Positions 8,275 through 18,374 of a DNA stretch of 64,000 bases are shown piece after piece (within the stretch, counting starts at the first letter, position 1; every line of letters begins with the position of its first letter). Under the pieces are notes generated by a model, which searched no databases, was not told where the DNA came from, and worked only from the letters and a program-made list of their open reading frames with translations. The position numbers and the translations under genes were made by a program. Source of the stretch: Leifsonia aquatica (GTDB lineage: Bacteria > Actinomycetota > Actinomycetes > Actinomycetales > Microbacteriaceae); assembly GCF_014190775.1 (NCBI RefSeq), contig NZ_JACHVP010000004.1:186001-250000 (forward strand), written 5' to 3'.

Positions 8275-8905
8275 CGGTAGTGGAGGTGGCGGGCGCGGGC
8301 GCGGCCAGGGCTCCGCGGGGCAGGCCGAGCATCCCCTCGGCCGCGTGGGCGAGCAGCGGGTAGCGGTCGCCGGCGGCGCCCCAGCGCACGAGGCCCTGCG
8401 CGTTGAGCCCGTCGATCGCGCCGAGCAGCTGCCACGCCACCGCGGCGGGGTCGGCGACGGTGAAGGCTCCGGAGTCGGCACCCTCCGCCACGACCTCCTG
8501 GATGAGGTTCTGCCAGGCATCCATCTGACCGCGGACCGTCTCGGCCAGCCGGTCGTTGCGGCGGCCGAGCGCGAACGCCTCGACCCACACGGTGGTCACG
8601 TCGTCGCGCGAGCCGTCGAGCAGGGTGCGCAGCAGGGCGGCCACGCGCGCGACCGGTCCGCGCTGCGCCTCGACCAGGGCGCGCACCTCCGCCACCTCGG
8701 GCGAGACCGCCGCGGCGAACGTCGCGGCGACCAGCTCATCCATCACCGGGTGGTAGTGGGCCACGAGCGCGGGCGTGACGCCGGCGCGGGAGGCGACCCC
8801 GCGCAGGGTGACCGCCGCGAGCCCGTCGTCGAGCGCCAATTCCCGCGCGGCCTCGGCGATCTCAGCGCGGCGCTCGGCGGGCGGTTTGCGGGGTGCTCTT
8901 GACAT
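8264..8905 (-). CDS. TetR family transcriptional regulator
   Basis: A 213-aa repressor with an N-terminal helix-turn-helix (RRAEIAEAARELALDDGLAAVTLRGVASRAG..VAHYHPVMDELVAATF, residues 9-60) and a ligand-binding helical domain behind it. It is divergent from the agmatine deiminase operon. A perfect operator-like palindrome, TTGATCAACTGATCAA, lies between them. On its own strand a TATACT box ends nine bases before the ATG, giving an almost leaderless transcript. It probably senses a polyamine-pathway compound, though this rests only on its neighbours. Confidence 0.88.
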   Translation of the reverse strand: MSRAPRKPPAERRAEIAEAARELALDDGLAAVTLRGVASRAGVTPALVAHYHPVMDELVAATFAAAVSPEVAEVRALVEAQRGPVARVAALLRTLLDGSRDDVTTVWVEAFALGRRNDRLAETVRGQMDAWQNLIQEVVAEGADSGAFTVADPAAVAWQLLGAIDGLNAQGLVRWGAAGDRYPLLAHAAEGMLGLPRGALAAPAPATSTTAEV

Positions 8906-8939
8906 GGTGGGTTCAGTATAGGTACTTTCGGGACATCTA

Positions 8940-8955
8940 TTGATCAACTGATCAA
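8940..8955. promoter_or_regulatory. TetR operator palindrome
   Basis: TTGATCA-AC-TGATCAA is a perfect inverted repeat centred in the 80-bp gap between the divergent TetR gene and the agmatine deiminase gene. It is the best candidate for autoregulation and for control of the operon. Confidence 0.7.
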
Positions 8956-8985
8956 CATGATCGCCGACGACCCATGGAGGTTCGC

Positions 8986-10053
8986 ATGAGCTGGCGCATG
9001 CCCGCCGAGACCGCCCCGCACGAGCGCACCTGGATGGCCTTCCCGCGCGCCGGCATCACCCTCGGCGACGACGCCGCGTCGGCCGAGGAGGCCTACGCCG
9101 CCTGGACCGCGGTCGCGCACGCGACCGCCGAGTTCGAGCCGGTCACGATGGTCGTCGACCCGAGCGAGCGCGAGCGGGCGGCACGCATGCTCGGCTCGCA
9201 CATCGAGCAGGTGGAGGCGCCGCTCGACGAGTTCTGGATGCGCGACTTCGGCCCGACCTTCGTCGTCGACGACGAGCGACCCGGTGTGCTCGGCGCGGTC
9301 GACTGGGTCTTCAACGGCTGGGGCGACCCGGAGTGGTCGGAGTGGGAGAAGTCGGCCGAGATCGCGCGCTTCGTCGCCGAGCGCACCGGTGCCGAGCTCA
9401 TCAGCTCGCTGCTGGTGAACGAGGGCGGCGGCATCCACGTCGACGGCGACGGGACCGTGCTGGTCACCGAGACCGTGCAGCTCGACCCGCGCCGCAACAA
9501 GTACGCCGACAAGGCGCGCGTGGAGGCGGAGCTCGCCCGCACCATCGGGGCCACCCACGTCATCTGGCTGCCCCAGGGGCTCACCCGCGACTACGACGAC
9601 TTCGGGACGAACGGCCACGTCGACATCGTGGCGACCATCCCCTCCTCCGGCCGCCTGCTGCTGCACACGCAGCGCGACCCCGAGCACCCGGACTTCGCCG
9701 TCTCGCGCGAGCTGCGCGCCCTGCTCGCCGACACCACGGACGCCGCCGGCCGCTCCTGGGACATCGTGGAGCTGCCCGCCCCGGCGACCCTGCGCGACGA
9801 GGAGGGCTTCGTCGACTGGAGCTACGTGAACCACCTCGTCGTCAACGACGGCGTCGTCGCGTGCGGATTCGGCGAGGAGCGCGCCGACGCGGAGGCGACC
9901 GAGATCCTCGAGGCCGCCTACCCTGGCCGGCGCGTGTCGATGGTCGACGCGCGGCCGATCTTCGAGCGCGGCGGCGGCATCCACTGCATCACGCAGCAGC
10001 AGCCCGCCCTGCCCGGCGCGGCGGGGACCGACTCTGCGGAGACCGGCCGATGA
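8986..10053 (+). CDS. aguA: agmatine deiminase
   Basis: Converts agmatine to N-carbamoylputrescine and ammonia. The protein (355 aa) belongs to the peptidyl-arginine-deiminase fold. It shows MPAETAPHERTWMAFP at the N-terminus, FWMRDFGPTF, the metal-free active-site segment NEGGGIHVDGDGTVL, and the C-terminal nucleophile loop GGGIHCITQQQP with Cys334. The ATG at 8986 is chosen because GGAGG sits five bases before it; an ATG at 8974 is also in frame. The amidase gene starts within its stop (ATGA), so the two form one operon under the divergent TetR. Confidence 0.93.
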   Translation: MSWRMPAETAPHERTWMAFPRAGITLGDDAASAEEAYAAWTAVAHATAEFEPVTMVVDPSERERAARMLGSHIEQVEAPLDEFWMRDFGPTFVVDDERPGVLGAVDWVFNGWGDPEWSEWEKSAEIARFVAERTGAELISSLLVNEGGGIHVDGDGTVLVTETVQLDPRRNKYADKARVEAELARTIGATHVIWLPQGLTRDYDDFGTNGHVDIVATIPSSGRLLLHTQRDPEHPDFAVSRELRALLADTTDAAGRSWDIVELPAPATLRDEEGFVDWSYVNHLVVNDGVVACGFGEERADAEATEILEAAYPGRRVSMVDARPIFERGGGIHCITQQQPALPGAAGTDSAETGR

Positions 10054-11762
10054 GCATCGACGTCGTCGAAGCGGGCATCGCCCGGCTGCGGGAGGCGCTC
10101 GAGCGGGGCGAGACCACCTCCGTCCAACTCGTGGAGGCGTACCTCGCCCGCATGGAGGCGTACGACGCCTCCGGCCCGCGCCTCAACGCGGTCGTCGTGC
10201 GCGACCCGGACGCTCTCGCCGCGGCCCGCGCCTCGGACGAGCGGCGCGCCCGCGGCGAGACGCTCGGACCGCTCGACGGTATCCCGTACACCGCCAAGGA
10301 CAGTTACCTCGCGCGCGGCCTGACCGCCGCCGCCGGTTCGCCTGCCTTCGAGCGGCTCGTCGCCCAGCGCGACGCGTTCACGATCGAGCGGCTGCGCGCG
10401 GGCGGGGCGGTGCTGCTCGGCCTGACCAACATGCCCCCGATGGCGAACGGCGGCATGCAGCGCGGGGTCTACGGCCGCGCCGAGAGCCCTTACAACGCCG
10501 ACTTCCTGCCCGCCGCGTTCGGCTCCGGCTCGTCCAACGGGTCGGGCGCCGCGACCGCCGCGAGCTTCGCCGCCTTCGGTCTCGGCGAGGAGACGTGGTC
10601 GTCGGGCCGCGCCCCCGCCTCCAACAACGCCCTCTGCGCCTACACCCCGTCCCGCGGCGTCATCTCGGTGCGCGGCAACTGGCCGCTCGTGCCGACGATG
10701 GATGTCGTCGTGCCGCACACCCGCAGCATGGCCGACCTGCTCGAGGTGCTCGACGTGATCGTCGCCGACGACGCCGAGACGCGCGGCGACTTCTGGCGCG
10801 TGCAGCCGTGGGTCGCCATCCCGCCGGCGTCGGAGCTGCGCCCGGCGTCGTATCCCGCGCTCGCCTCCGACGCCTCGCTCGCGGGCAAGCGGCTCGGCGT
10901 CCCGCGCATGTACATCGACGCGGACCCCGAGGCGGGCACCGGGACGGGCGGGCCCTCCGGCCACGGCGGCATCGGCGGCGCGACCGGGCAGCCCATCCGC
11001 ACGCGCCCCTCGGTGCTGTCGCTCTGGGAGGACGCGCGGCGTGCTCTGGAGGATGCCGGAGCCGAGGTCGTCGAGGTCGACTTCCCGGTCGTCTCCAACT
11101 ACGAGGGGGACCGTCCCGGCGCGCCCACCGTCTTCACCCGCGGCCTGGTCTCGCCGGAGTACCTGCAGAGCGAGATCGTCGACCTCTCCGCCTGGGGATG
11201 GGAGGACTTCCTGCAGGCCAACGGCGACCCCGCCCTCCACACGCTCGCCGACGTCGACGGCGCCACGATCTTCCCGCAGCCGGCCGGCGCGCTGCCCGAC
11301 CGCTACGACGGCTTCGACGACGACATCGCCGAGTACCCCGGCTGGGTGCGCGCGCATCCCGGAGCGACGCTGGAGAGCATCCCGCACCTGGCCGACGGCC
11401 TGCGCGGCCTCGAGGAGACCCGCCGTGTCGACCTCGAGCAGTGGATGGACGGGCTCGGCCTCGACGCCGTGATCTTCCCGGCCGTCGCCGATGTCGGCCC
11501 GGCCGACATGGACGTGAACCCCGCCTCGGCCGACCTCGGCTGGCGCAACGGCGTCTGGGTCGCGAACGGCAACCTCGTGCCGCGGCACCTCGGCATCCCC
11601 ACCGTCACCGTGCCGATGGGCACCATGGCCGACGTCGGGATGCCCGTGGGGCTCACGTTCGCCGGCCGCGCGTGGGACGACGCGGCCCTGCTCGCCCTCG
11701 GCGCCGCCTTCGAGGCGACGCACCCGGCGCGCACGACGCCGCCGCGGACGCCCGCGCTCTGA
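10050..11762 (+). CDS. amidase (amidase-signature family)
   Basis: A 570-aa amidase-signature enzyme. It has the catalytic Lys83 in YTAKDSY and a Ser-rich nucleophile loop at residues 158-166 (GSGSSNGSGAAT). C-terminal motifs include GIPTVTVPMG and PVGLTFAGRAWDD. The start overlaps the agmatine deiminase stop by four bases. Standard polyamine pathways use a nitrilase-type N-carbamoylputrescine amidohydrolase as the next step. This unrelated amidase may do that job or act on another amide. The loop has GSGSSNGSG rather than the usual GGSSGGSG, a modest deviation. Confidence 0.87.
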   Translation: MSIDVVEAGIARLREALERGETTSVQLVEAYLARMEAYDASGPRLNAVVVRDPDALAAARASDERRARGETLGPLDGIPYTAKDSYLARGLTAAAGSPAFERLVAQRDAFTIERLRAGGAVLLGLTNMPPMANGGMQRGVYGRAESPYNADFLPAAFGSGSSNGSGAATAASFAAFGLGEETWSSGRAPASNNALCAYTPSRGVISVRGNWPLVPTMDVVVPHTRSMADLLEVLDVIVADDAETRGDFWRVQPWVAIPPASELRPASYPALASDASLAGKRLGVPRMYIDADPEAGTGTGGPSGHGGIGGATGQPIRTRPSVLSLWEDARRALEDAGAEVVEVDFPVVSNYEGDRPGAPTVFTRGLVSPEYLQSEIVDLSAWGWEDFLQANGDPALHTLADVDGATIFPQPAGALPDRYDGFDDDIAEYPGWVRAHPGATLESIPHLADGLRGLEETRRVDLEQWMDGLGLDAVIFPAVADVGPADMDVNPASADLGWRNGVWVANGNLVPRHLGIPTVTVPMGTMADVGMPVGLTFAGRAWDDAALLALGAAFEATHPARTTPPRTPAL

Positions 11763-11776
11763 GCGCGCTCGCACAC

Positions 11777-11825
11777 TCGTGCCGAATGTGGACTATGACG
11801 GCGCCATAGTCCACATTCGGCACGA
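11777..11825. repeat. long perfect palindrome, family C, copy 1
   Basis: Two perfectly complementary 21-bp arms, starting TCGTGCCGAATGTGG, are separated by the 7-base loop ACGGCGC. It lies between the convergent amidase and lipoprotein genes. The core ACATTCGGCACGA recurs twice near 43.8 kb. There is no T-run, but the stem could serve as a two-way terminator. Confidence 0.8.
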
Positions 11826-11854
11826 ATCGCAGCGGCGGTCAGGGGCTCGGGGCG

Positions 11855-12532
11855 TCACGCCGTGATCCCGCACCCCTCCGCGGTGATGCGGTCGCCGGTG
11901 CCGACCTGGATGGTGGCGATCGCCGGATCGGTGCGCCAGGCGCCGAAGACGATCGAGCGGCCGGAGGCGTCGGTCACGGCGTACGTGATGAGGGCCTCCC
12001 CCATGCCGGAGGTCTTGCGCGCGTCGGGGTAGGCCGTCACCAGGTCGTCGATGGTGGAGCCGATCCCGATGCCGTTCGCCGTGCGGGGTCCCGTGCCCGC
12101 CTCGGCCGGGACCTCGGCGTTGAGGACGATCGACGTGACCCCACCTGCCGCCGACTCGCCGGTCCCGACGCGCAGGCCTGTCGGGGTCGAGACGAAGTCG
12201 AGGCCGCAGCCGTCGCCGGCCACCTCGGGCTCGAACGCGGCGAGCACGTCGTGCTGCTCGGTCGACGGCGTTCCGAGGACGATCGGGCCGACGGCGTCGA
12301 AGCCGATGGTCCAGGTGGACGGCTGCGCCGGGTCGGCGACAGCGCCCTCGACGTCAGCGTTCGGCGCGGCCGAGGCCGGCGCCGAGCCCGACGAACCCGA
12401 CGAGCCCGGCGTGCCTTCGACGAAGCCGGGCGTCGACGGCGCCGGCACGCAGCCGGTCAGTGCGAGCGCCCCCGCAGCGAGCCCGACGGCGACGGCGACA
12501 ACGGCGACGGAAAGTGGACGGTGTTCCCCCAT
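11855..12532 (-). CDS. lipoprotein of unknown function
   Basis: A 225-aa secreted lipoprotein. The signal peptide runs to the lipobox ALTGC (Cys at about residue 29), followed by a Ser/Gly/Pro-rich linker (GTPGSSGSSGSAPAS). The folded part begins near residue 65 (STWTIGFDAVGPIVLG) and contains paired cysteines (GDGCGLDF and AEGCGITA at the end). The pattern GIGSTIDDLVTAYPDAR resembles a repeated stability-type module seen in actinobacterial cell-surface proteins. Its role is unknown. Confidence 0.75.
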   Translation of the reverse strand: MGEHRPLSVAVVAVAVGLAAGALALTGCVPAPSTPGFVEGTPGSSGSSGSAPASAAPNADVEGAVADPAQPSTWTIGFDAVGPIVLGTPSTEQHDVLAAFEPEVAGDGCGLDFVSTPTGLRVGTGESAAGGVTSIVLNAEVPAEAGTGPRTANGIGIGSTIDDLVTAYPDARKTSGMGEALITYAVTDASGRSIVFGAWRTDPAIATIQVGTGDRITAEGCGITA

Positions 12533-12641
12533 GGTGATCCCCCCTCGTGGATCCCCCGTTTCTATCAGATCCCTCGCTCGACGGACACGGATGCGCCCAG
12601 CGGCGGATGACCGGGCCCTCGGCCGCTGCGACGCTGGAATC

Positions 12642-13208
12642 ATGCCCGTACCCCGTCGACGTCTGCTCTGCACCGCCCTCACCCTGTCCGCCCTCCTCAC
12701 CCTCACCGGATGCGCCGCCTCCACCGCCGAACCGTCTCCTGACGCGGAGCGCGCGACGCAGACCGGGCCGCTGGGCGACGACGACGGGTACATCCCCGAG
12801 GGCTCGTCCCTCCCGCTCGACAGCGGCAAGCCCGCCGTGCAGCGCCTCGACCCGGCCCTGCTCGACGCCCTCCGCGCGGCGCAGGAGTCGGCGGCGCGGC
12901 GCGGCACCGAGATCACGATCGCGGACGGCTGGCGGTCGGAGCGCTACCAGGAGACCCTGTTCGCGCAGGCCGTGCAGCAGTACGGCAGCGAGGAGGAGGC
13001 TTCCCGCTGGGTCAAGCGCGGCACCGATTCCGCCCACGTCGCGGGAGACGCCGTCGACATCGCGACAGCGGATGCCATGGACTTCCTCAACCGCTTCGGG
13101 GCGGAGTGGGGGATCTGCCAGGCGTACGCCAACGAGCTGTGGCACTTCGAGCTGCTCACGGCGCCGGGCGACGAGTGCCCGGCACCCGCGGCGGACGGCC
13201 GGGGATAG
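12642..13208 (+). CDS. D,D-carboxypeptidase, VanY-type lipoprotein
   Basis: A 188-aa exported peptidase that probably trims the terminal D-Ala of peptidoglycan stem peptides outside the cell. The signal peptide ends in the lipobox LTGC. The M15/VanY zinc motifs are present: the Ser-x-His-x3-Gly-x-x-x-Asp block in DSAHVAGDAVDI and the Trp-His-x-Glu block in ELWHFEL. Its upstream gap is shared with the divergent lipoprotein gene. In this context it is a housekeeping wall enzyme rather than a resistance gene, because no vanH/A/X genes are present. Confidence 0.87.
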   Translation: MPVPRRRLLCTALTLSALLTLTGCAASTAEPSPDAERATQTGPLGDDDGYIPEGSSLPLDSGKPAVQRLDPALLDALRAAQESAARRGTEITIADGWRSERYQETLFAQAVQQYGSEEEASRWVKRGTDSAHVAGDAVDIATADAMDFLNRFGAEWGICQAYANELWHFELLTAPGDECPAPAADGRG

Positions 13209-13243
13209 CGCGCGAGTCCCGCCGGGAGGCGGTGCGGCCGCGC

Positions 13244-13864
13244 TCACCCGGCGATGCCGACCGCCTGCCGGATCGTCTCGGGCCGGTCGAGGCACGCCAG
13301 CATCCCGGCGGCCAGGTCGGCCCGCGACACCGTGAAGCCGCGCGGGACGCTGCCGCCGATGCGCGTGCGGTAGCGCCCCGTCGCGGCGCGGTCGGTCAGC
13401 ATCGGCGGCCGCAGGGCGGTCCAGGCCGTGGAGGATGCACGGAGCGCAGCCTCCATCTCGCGCAGGTCGTCGTAGACGGGGCGCAGGATGCGGCCGATCA
13501 GCGGCAGGGCGATGCGACGACTGAGGAAGCCGTCGTCGGCCGGAGGAGGCTCGACAGGCGCGGCGCTGATGACGACCAGACGGGCGGGCTCGGCGGCCAG
13601 GATGTGCCGCGTCGCCGGTGCGGCGACCGGTGCGTCCTTCCGCGACCGCGGCCCGATCGCCGACAGCACCGCGTCGGCGCCCTCGATCGCCGCACGCAGG
13701 GCAGCGGTGTCGGAGAAGTCCGGGATGACGCGGACCGCGACGCGCCGATCCGTATCGGGAGTCGGGCGGCGCAGCACGGCTGTGACAGCGTCGCCGCGCT
13801 CGAGGGCCTGTGCGACCAGGAGGCGTCCCGTGCGGCCTCCGGCACCGAAGATGGTGAGTCTCAT
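13244..13864 (-). CDS. NAD(P)-binding reductase, NmrA/atypical SDR type
   Basis: A 206-aa protein with an N-terminal Rossmann motif, MRLTIFGAGGRTGRLLV (Gly-x-x-Gly-x-x-Gly at residues 7-13). The variable middle contains VLSAIGPRSRKDAP and LVVISAAPVEPP, and the C-terminal segment is FTVSRADLAAGMLACLD. This layout matches NAD(P)H-binding proteins of the YwnB/NmrA type. It is divergent from the MarR regulator, which probably controls it through the palindromes between them. The substrate is unknown. Confidence 0.8.
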   Translation of the reverse strand: MRLTIFGAGGRTGRLLVAQALERGDAVTAVLRRPTPDTDRRVAVRVIPDFSDTAALRAAIEGADAVLSAIGPRSRKDAPVAAPATRHILAAEPARLVVISAAPVEPPPADDGFLSRRIALPLIGRILRPVYDDLREMEAALRASSTAWTALRPPMLTDRAATGRYRTRIGGSVPRGFTVSRADLAAGMLACLDRPETIRQAVGIAG

Positions 13865-13877
13865 GTCGTCATAGTAA

Positions 13878-13910
13878 GTGATGATCACAACACCGTGCAA
13901 TCACTGATTG
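13878..13910. promoter_or_regulatory. paired MarR-type operators
   Basis: Two perfect inverted repeats, GTGAT-G-ATCAC (13878-13888) and CAATCA-C-TGATTG (13898-13910), sit between the divergent reductase and MarR genes. The second lies directly before the TACGAT box of the MarR gene, so occupancy would block transcription. Confidence 0.6.
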
Positions 13911-13923
13911 GTACGATGTCGGG

Positions 13924-15862
<1,939 letters not shown>

Positions 15863-15880
15863 GCGGAGCTCCCGCATCTC

Positions 15881-15940
15881 GCGAGGTGAGAGTAGTTGCG
15901 GGTATTCGGGGTGCTATACCCGCAACAACTCACCCCTCGC
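15881..15940. repeat. palindromic element, family B, copy 2
   Basis: First of three 60-bp near-palindromes after argG, with outer ends GCGAGG/CCTCGC and core arms GTTGCGGGTA/TACCCGCAAC. It begins 18 bases after the argG stop, a plausible terminator position. Confidence 0.85.
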
Positions 15941-15974
15941 AGGAGCTCATCCACACGCACGCCTCCCGGATCTC

Positions 15975-16034
15975 GCGAGGTGAGAGTAGTTGCGGGTATT
16001 CGGGGTGCTTTACCCGCAACAACTCACCCCTCGC
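15975..16034. repeat. palindromic element, family B, copy 3
   Basis: Almost identical to copy 2, starting 94 bases later. It is followed by GGAAGCGCG, a sequence that also follows copy 4. Confidence 0.85.
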
Positions 16035-16079
16035 GGAAGCGCGAGCGCGAGCGCGCCCACTCGTGCCCAGCCGCAGCTC

Positions 16080-16139
16080 GCGAGGTGAGAGTAGTGGCGG
16101 GTACTCGGGGTGGTTTACCCGCAACAACTCACCCCTCGC
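16080..16139. repeat. palindromic element, family B, copy 4
   Basis: Third member of the local array, 105 bases after copy 3, with the left arm changed to GTGGCGGGTA. The 358-bp stretch 15863-16221 holds only this array, GC-rich spacer DNA and the promoter of the next operon. Confidence 0.85.
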
Positions 16140-16187
16140 GGAAGCGCGCGGGCGGGCGCGCTCACCCACGCGCGCGCCCCGAGATAG

Positions 16188-16199
16188 TCAGCTAGCTGA
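16188..16199. promoter_or_regulatory. operator-like palindrome before the hydrolase-MarR operon
   Basis: TCAGCTAGCTGA is a perfect 12-bp palindrome, 11 bases before the TAGGGT box (16210-16215) that ends six bases from the ATG at 16222. It is a likely binding site for the MarR protein encoded by this operon. Confidence 0.5.
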
Positions 16200-16221
16200 G
16201 CATCCGGCGTAGGGTGGGGGC

Positions 16222-16944
16222 ATGGGAAAGCGGATCGGGATCATCGTGAGCTGGGTCGCGGCCGTGCTGGTGCTCGTCGTGATCGGGTTCCTCGGCTGGG
16301 CGAACACGCCGATGATGGGCGAGCGACCGGCGGCCATCGCGGCGTGGACGGATCCGGCGGTGCAGATCCGGGATGCGGGCGACGCGGTGGTCATGGCGCC
16401 GACGGGCGAGGCGTCCGGCGAGGGCCTGGTGTTCATTCCGGGCGCGCGCGTCGATCCGTACGCCTACCTCTACAAGCTCTCGGGCGCAGTGGCCGAGACG
16501 GGGCTGACGGTCGTCATCACCAAGCCGACGCTCAACCTCGCCTTCTTCGACACGCGCCCGCTGAGCACCTTCACGAGCCTCGCGCCGGGCGTGACCGATT
16601 GGGCGGTCGGCGGCCACTCGCTCGGCGGCGTGCGCGCCTGCCAGCTGGCCGACGACAAAGCGGTCAGCCGGCTCATCCTGTTCGGCAGCTACTGCGCGAA
16701 CGACCTCTCGACGACCGACCTCGAGGTGCTCTCGATCGGCGGCGGGAACGACGGCCTCAGCACTCCCGCGAAGATCACGGATGCGGCGCATCTGCTGCCC
16801 TCGGACGCCACCTTCGTGGAGGTGCCGGGGATGACGCACGGCCAGTTCGGCGACTACGGCCTCCAGCCGGGCGACGGCACGGCCACGATCAGCGACGACC
16901 AGGCCCGTGACGCGATCACCGAGGCGCTCGCCTCAGTATTCTGA
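16222..16944 (+). CDS. membrane-anchored alpha/beta hydrolase
   Basis: A 240-aa protein with one N-terminal membrane helix (IGIIVSWVAAVLVLVVIGFLGW, residues 5-26) and an exposed alpha/beta-hydrolase domain. It has VFIPGARVDPYAY, the nucleophile elbow GGHSLGGVRA (Ser near residue 131) and the late His segment VPGMTHGQFGDY. It resembles the alpha/beta-hydrolase 5 family. The MarR gene follows after 4 bp in the same direction. The substrate is unknown. Confidence 0.82.
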   Translation: MGKRIGIIVSWVAAVLVLVVIGFLGWANTPMMGERPAAIAAWTDPAVQIRDAGDAVVMAPTGEASGEGLVFIPGARVDPYAYLYKLSGAVAETGLTVVITKPTLNLAFFDTRPLSTFTSLAPGVTDWAVGGHSLGGVRACQLADDKAVSRLILFGSYCANDLSTTDLEVLSIGGGNDGLSTPAKITDAAHLLPSDATFVEVPGMTHGQFGDYGLQPGDGTATISDDQARDAITEALASVF

Positions 16945-16948
16945 GGCG
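16929..16948. promoter_or_regulatory. MarR autoregulatory operator over an internal promoter
   Basis: CGCCTCAG-TATT-CTGAGGCG is a perfect inverted repeat ending directly before the MarR ATG at 16949. Its centre contains TATTCT, a -10-like box six bases from the ATG. A repressor bound here would cover this internal leaderless promoter. Confidence 0.55.
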
Positions 16949-17398
16949 ATGGACGCACGCGCCGAGGAGGATCAGCAGCGACCCGAGAACTGGCCGCTCG
17001 GCCGGCTGCTCGGCGCCGCCTCCCGTGCCGTCGAACGGGCCTGGGCCGAGGCGCTCGACGCGCGCGGCCTGACCCACGCGGGGCTGATCGTGCTGCACAT
17101 GCTGGAGCTCGGGGTCGTCTCGCAGGCCGACCTCGCCCGCATCGCCCAGGTGGAGGCGCAGACCATGTCGCGCACCGTCGACCGGCTCGAACGCGAGGGA
17201 CTCGTCACGCGCGAGCCCGACGCATCGGACCGGCGGCGTCACGTGCTCGCGATCACGCCTGCCGGCCGCGCCGCCTTCGAGCAGGTGCGCGGACTGGAGG
17301 ACGAGGTCTTCCCGGAGGTCGACGACCCGGCCGCGCTCCGCGCCGCGCTCGTCCGGATCGTCACCGCGCCGCAGGCTCCCGGTCCGACGGCACCCTGA
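16949..17398 (+). CDS. MarR family transcriptional regulator
   Basis: A 149-aa winged-helix regulator. It carries QADLARIAQVEAQTMSRTVDRLEREGLVTREPDASDRRRHVLAIT at about residues 60-105. It is encoded 4 bp after the membrane hydrolase and probably regulates it. Its 3' end overlaps the convergent diacylglycerol kinase gene by 38 bp. Confidence 0.88.
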   Translation: MDARAEEDQQRPENWPLGRLLGAASRAVERAWAEALDARGLTHAGLIVLHMLELGVVSQADLARIAQVEAQTMSRTVDRLEREGLVTREPDASDRRRHVLAITPAGRAAFEQVRGLEDEVFPEVDDPAALRAALVRIVTAPQAPGPTAP

Positions 17399-18338
17399 CG
17401 ACCAGGCTTAGCGGGTCGATCCGCGTGCGCATGGCGGTCACCTCGCCGAACAGGTCACCGTCGAGGTCGACGGGCTCGGGTCGGTCGAGGCGGAGGACGA
17501 GCTCCTTGCCCTTCAGGTAGTTCATCGCCTGGATCTCGTGACCGGAGCCCATCAGGCGCCGGCCCGCGCTGGTGCGGCGCAGGACGCCGTTCTCCCAGAA
17601 CACCTTCGCGACGATCTGCACCCAGCCGAAGAACCCCTCGGGACGCAGCACGACGATGTCGAACTGCCCGTCGTCCACCGCCGCGTCGGGCAGCAGGAGG
17701 ATGTTGGCGGGCAGCGAGCCGCAGTTCCCGACGATCACCGTGTGCGCACGCACGGAATGCACGCGGCCGCCATCGAGGCTGTAGCGCAGCCGCAGCTCGT
17801 TCTTGTCGCGCAGCACGGTTCCGATCGCCTTTACGTAGGCGAGCCAGCCGGCCTTGGCCTTGAGGTCGTCGTCGGTCGCCGCGATCATCTGGGCGTCGAT
17901 CCCGAAGCCGGCCATGACGAGGTAGGCGTGCTCGCTCCTCTTCCCGGCGGCGTCGCGCAGCTCGGCGACGCCGACGTCGATCGGGCGGTCGTCGCCGCCG
18001 AAGGCGCTGTCGAGCGCGTTCTCCACGTCGTCGAGGGTGAGGCCGAGGTTGCGGGCCAGGAGGTTGCCGGTGCCGGAGGGCAGCAGGGCCAGCGGGGTGC
18101 CGTGCCCGCGGAGCGCCTCGGCGACCGTGCGAACGGTGCCGTCACCGCCGGCCGCGATCACCACATCCACCCCGCGCTCGAGCGCCTCCCGGGTCTGGCC
18201 GGCGCCGGGGTCCTCCTCGGTCGTCTCCAGCCAGAGGGTCGGCTCCCAGCCCCAGCGCTCCTCGGCGGCGCTCAGCGCGGCTCGGAGGGCGGGCTCGTCG
18301 ACCTTCACAGGGTTGACGACGATCGCGGCGATGCTCAT
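17361..18338 (-). CDS. diacylglycerol/lipid kinase family protein
   Basis: A 325-aa lipid kinase with the nucleotide loop AAGGDGTVRTVAEAL near residues 61-75 and ALLPSGTGNLLARNLGL near 85-100, both hallmarks of the DAGK catalytic domain. The later DVGVAEL, the Asp-rich DAAVDDGQFDIVVLRP and the C-terminal VDLDGDLFGE complete the family pattern. It probably phosphorylates diacylglycerol or a related lipid at the membrane. The ATG follows GAGAGG. The last 38 bp overlap the MarR gene on the other strand. Confidence 0.92.
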   Translation of the reverse strand: MSIAAIVVNPVKVDEPALRAALSAAEERWGWEPTLWLETTEEDPGAGQTREALERGVDVVIAAGGDGTVRTVAEALRGHGTPLALLPSGTGNLLARNLGLTLDDVENALDSAFGGDDRPIDVGVAELRDAAGKRSEHAYLVMAGFGIDAQMIAATDDDLKAKAGWLAYVKAIGTVLRDKNELRLRYSLDGGRVHSVRAHTVIVGNCGSLPANILLLPDAAVDDGQFDIVVLRPEGFFGWVQIVAKVFWENGVLRRTSAGRRLMGSGHEIQAMNYLKGKELVLRLDRPEPVDLDGDLFGEVTAMRTRIDPLSLVVRVPSDREPAAR

Positions 18339-18374
18339 TCAGGTCCTCTCGTTGCCTCGACCGTACCCGGTGGA

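Noticed and set aside
12642-13208. A vancomycin-resistance vanY gene
   Set aside because: The D,D-carboxypeptidase fold is clear but there are no vanHAX or sensor genes, so a wall-maintenance role is more likely.
15881-16139. A CRISPR array
   Set aside because: Three repeats of 60 bp with unequal spacers of 34 and 45 bp, each an extended palindrome, and no cas genes. Single copies also occur elsewhere.
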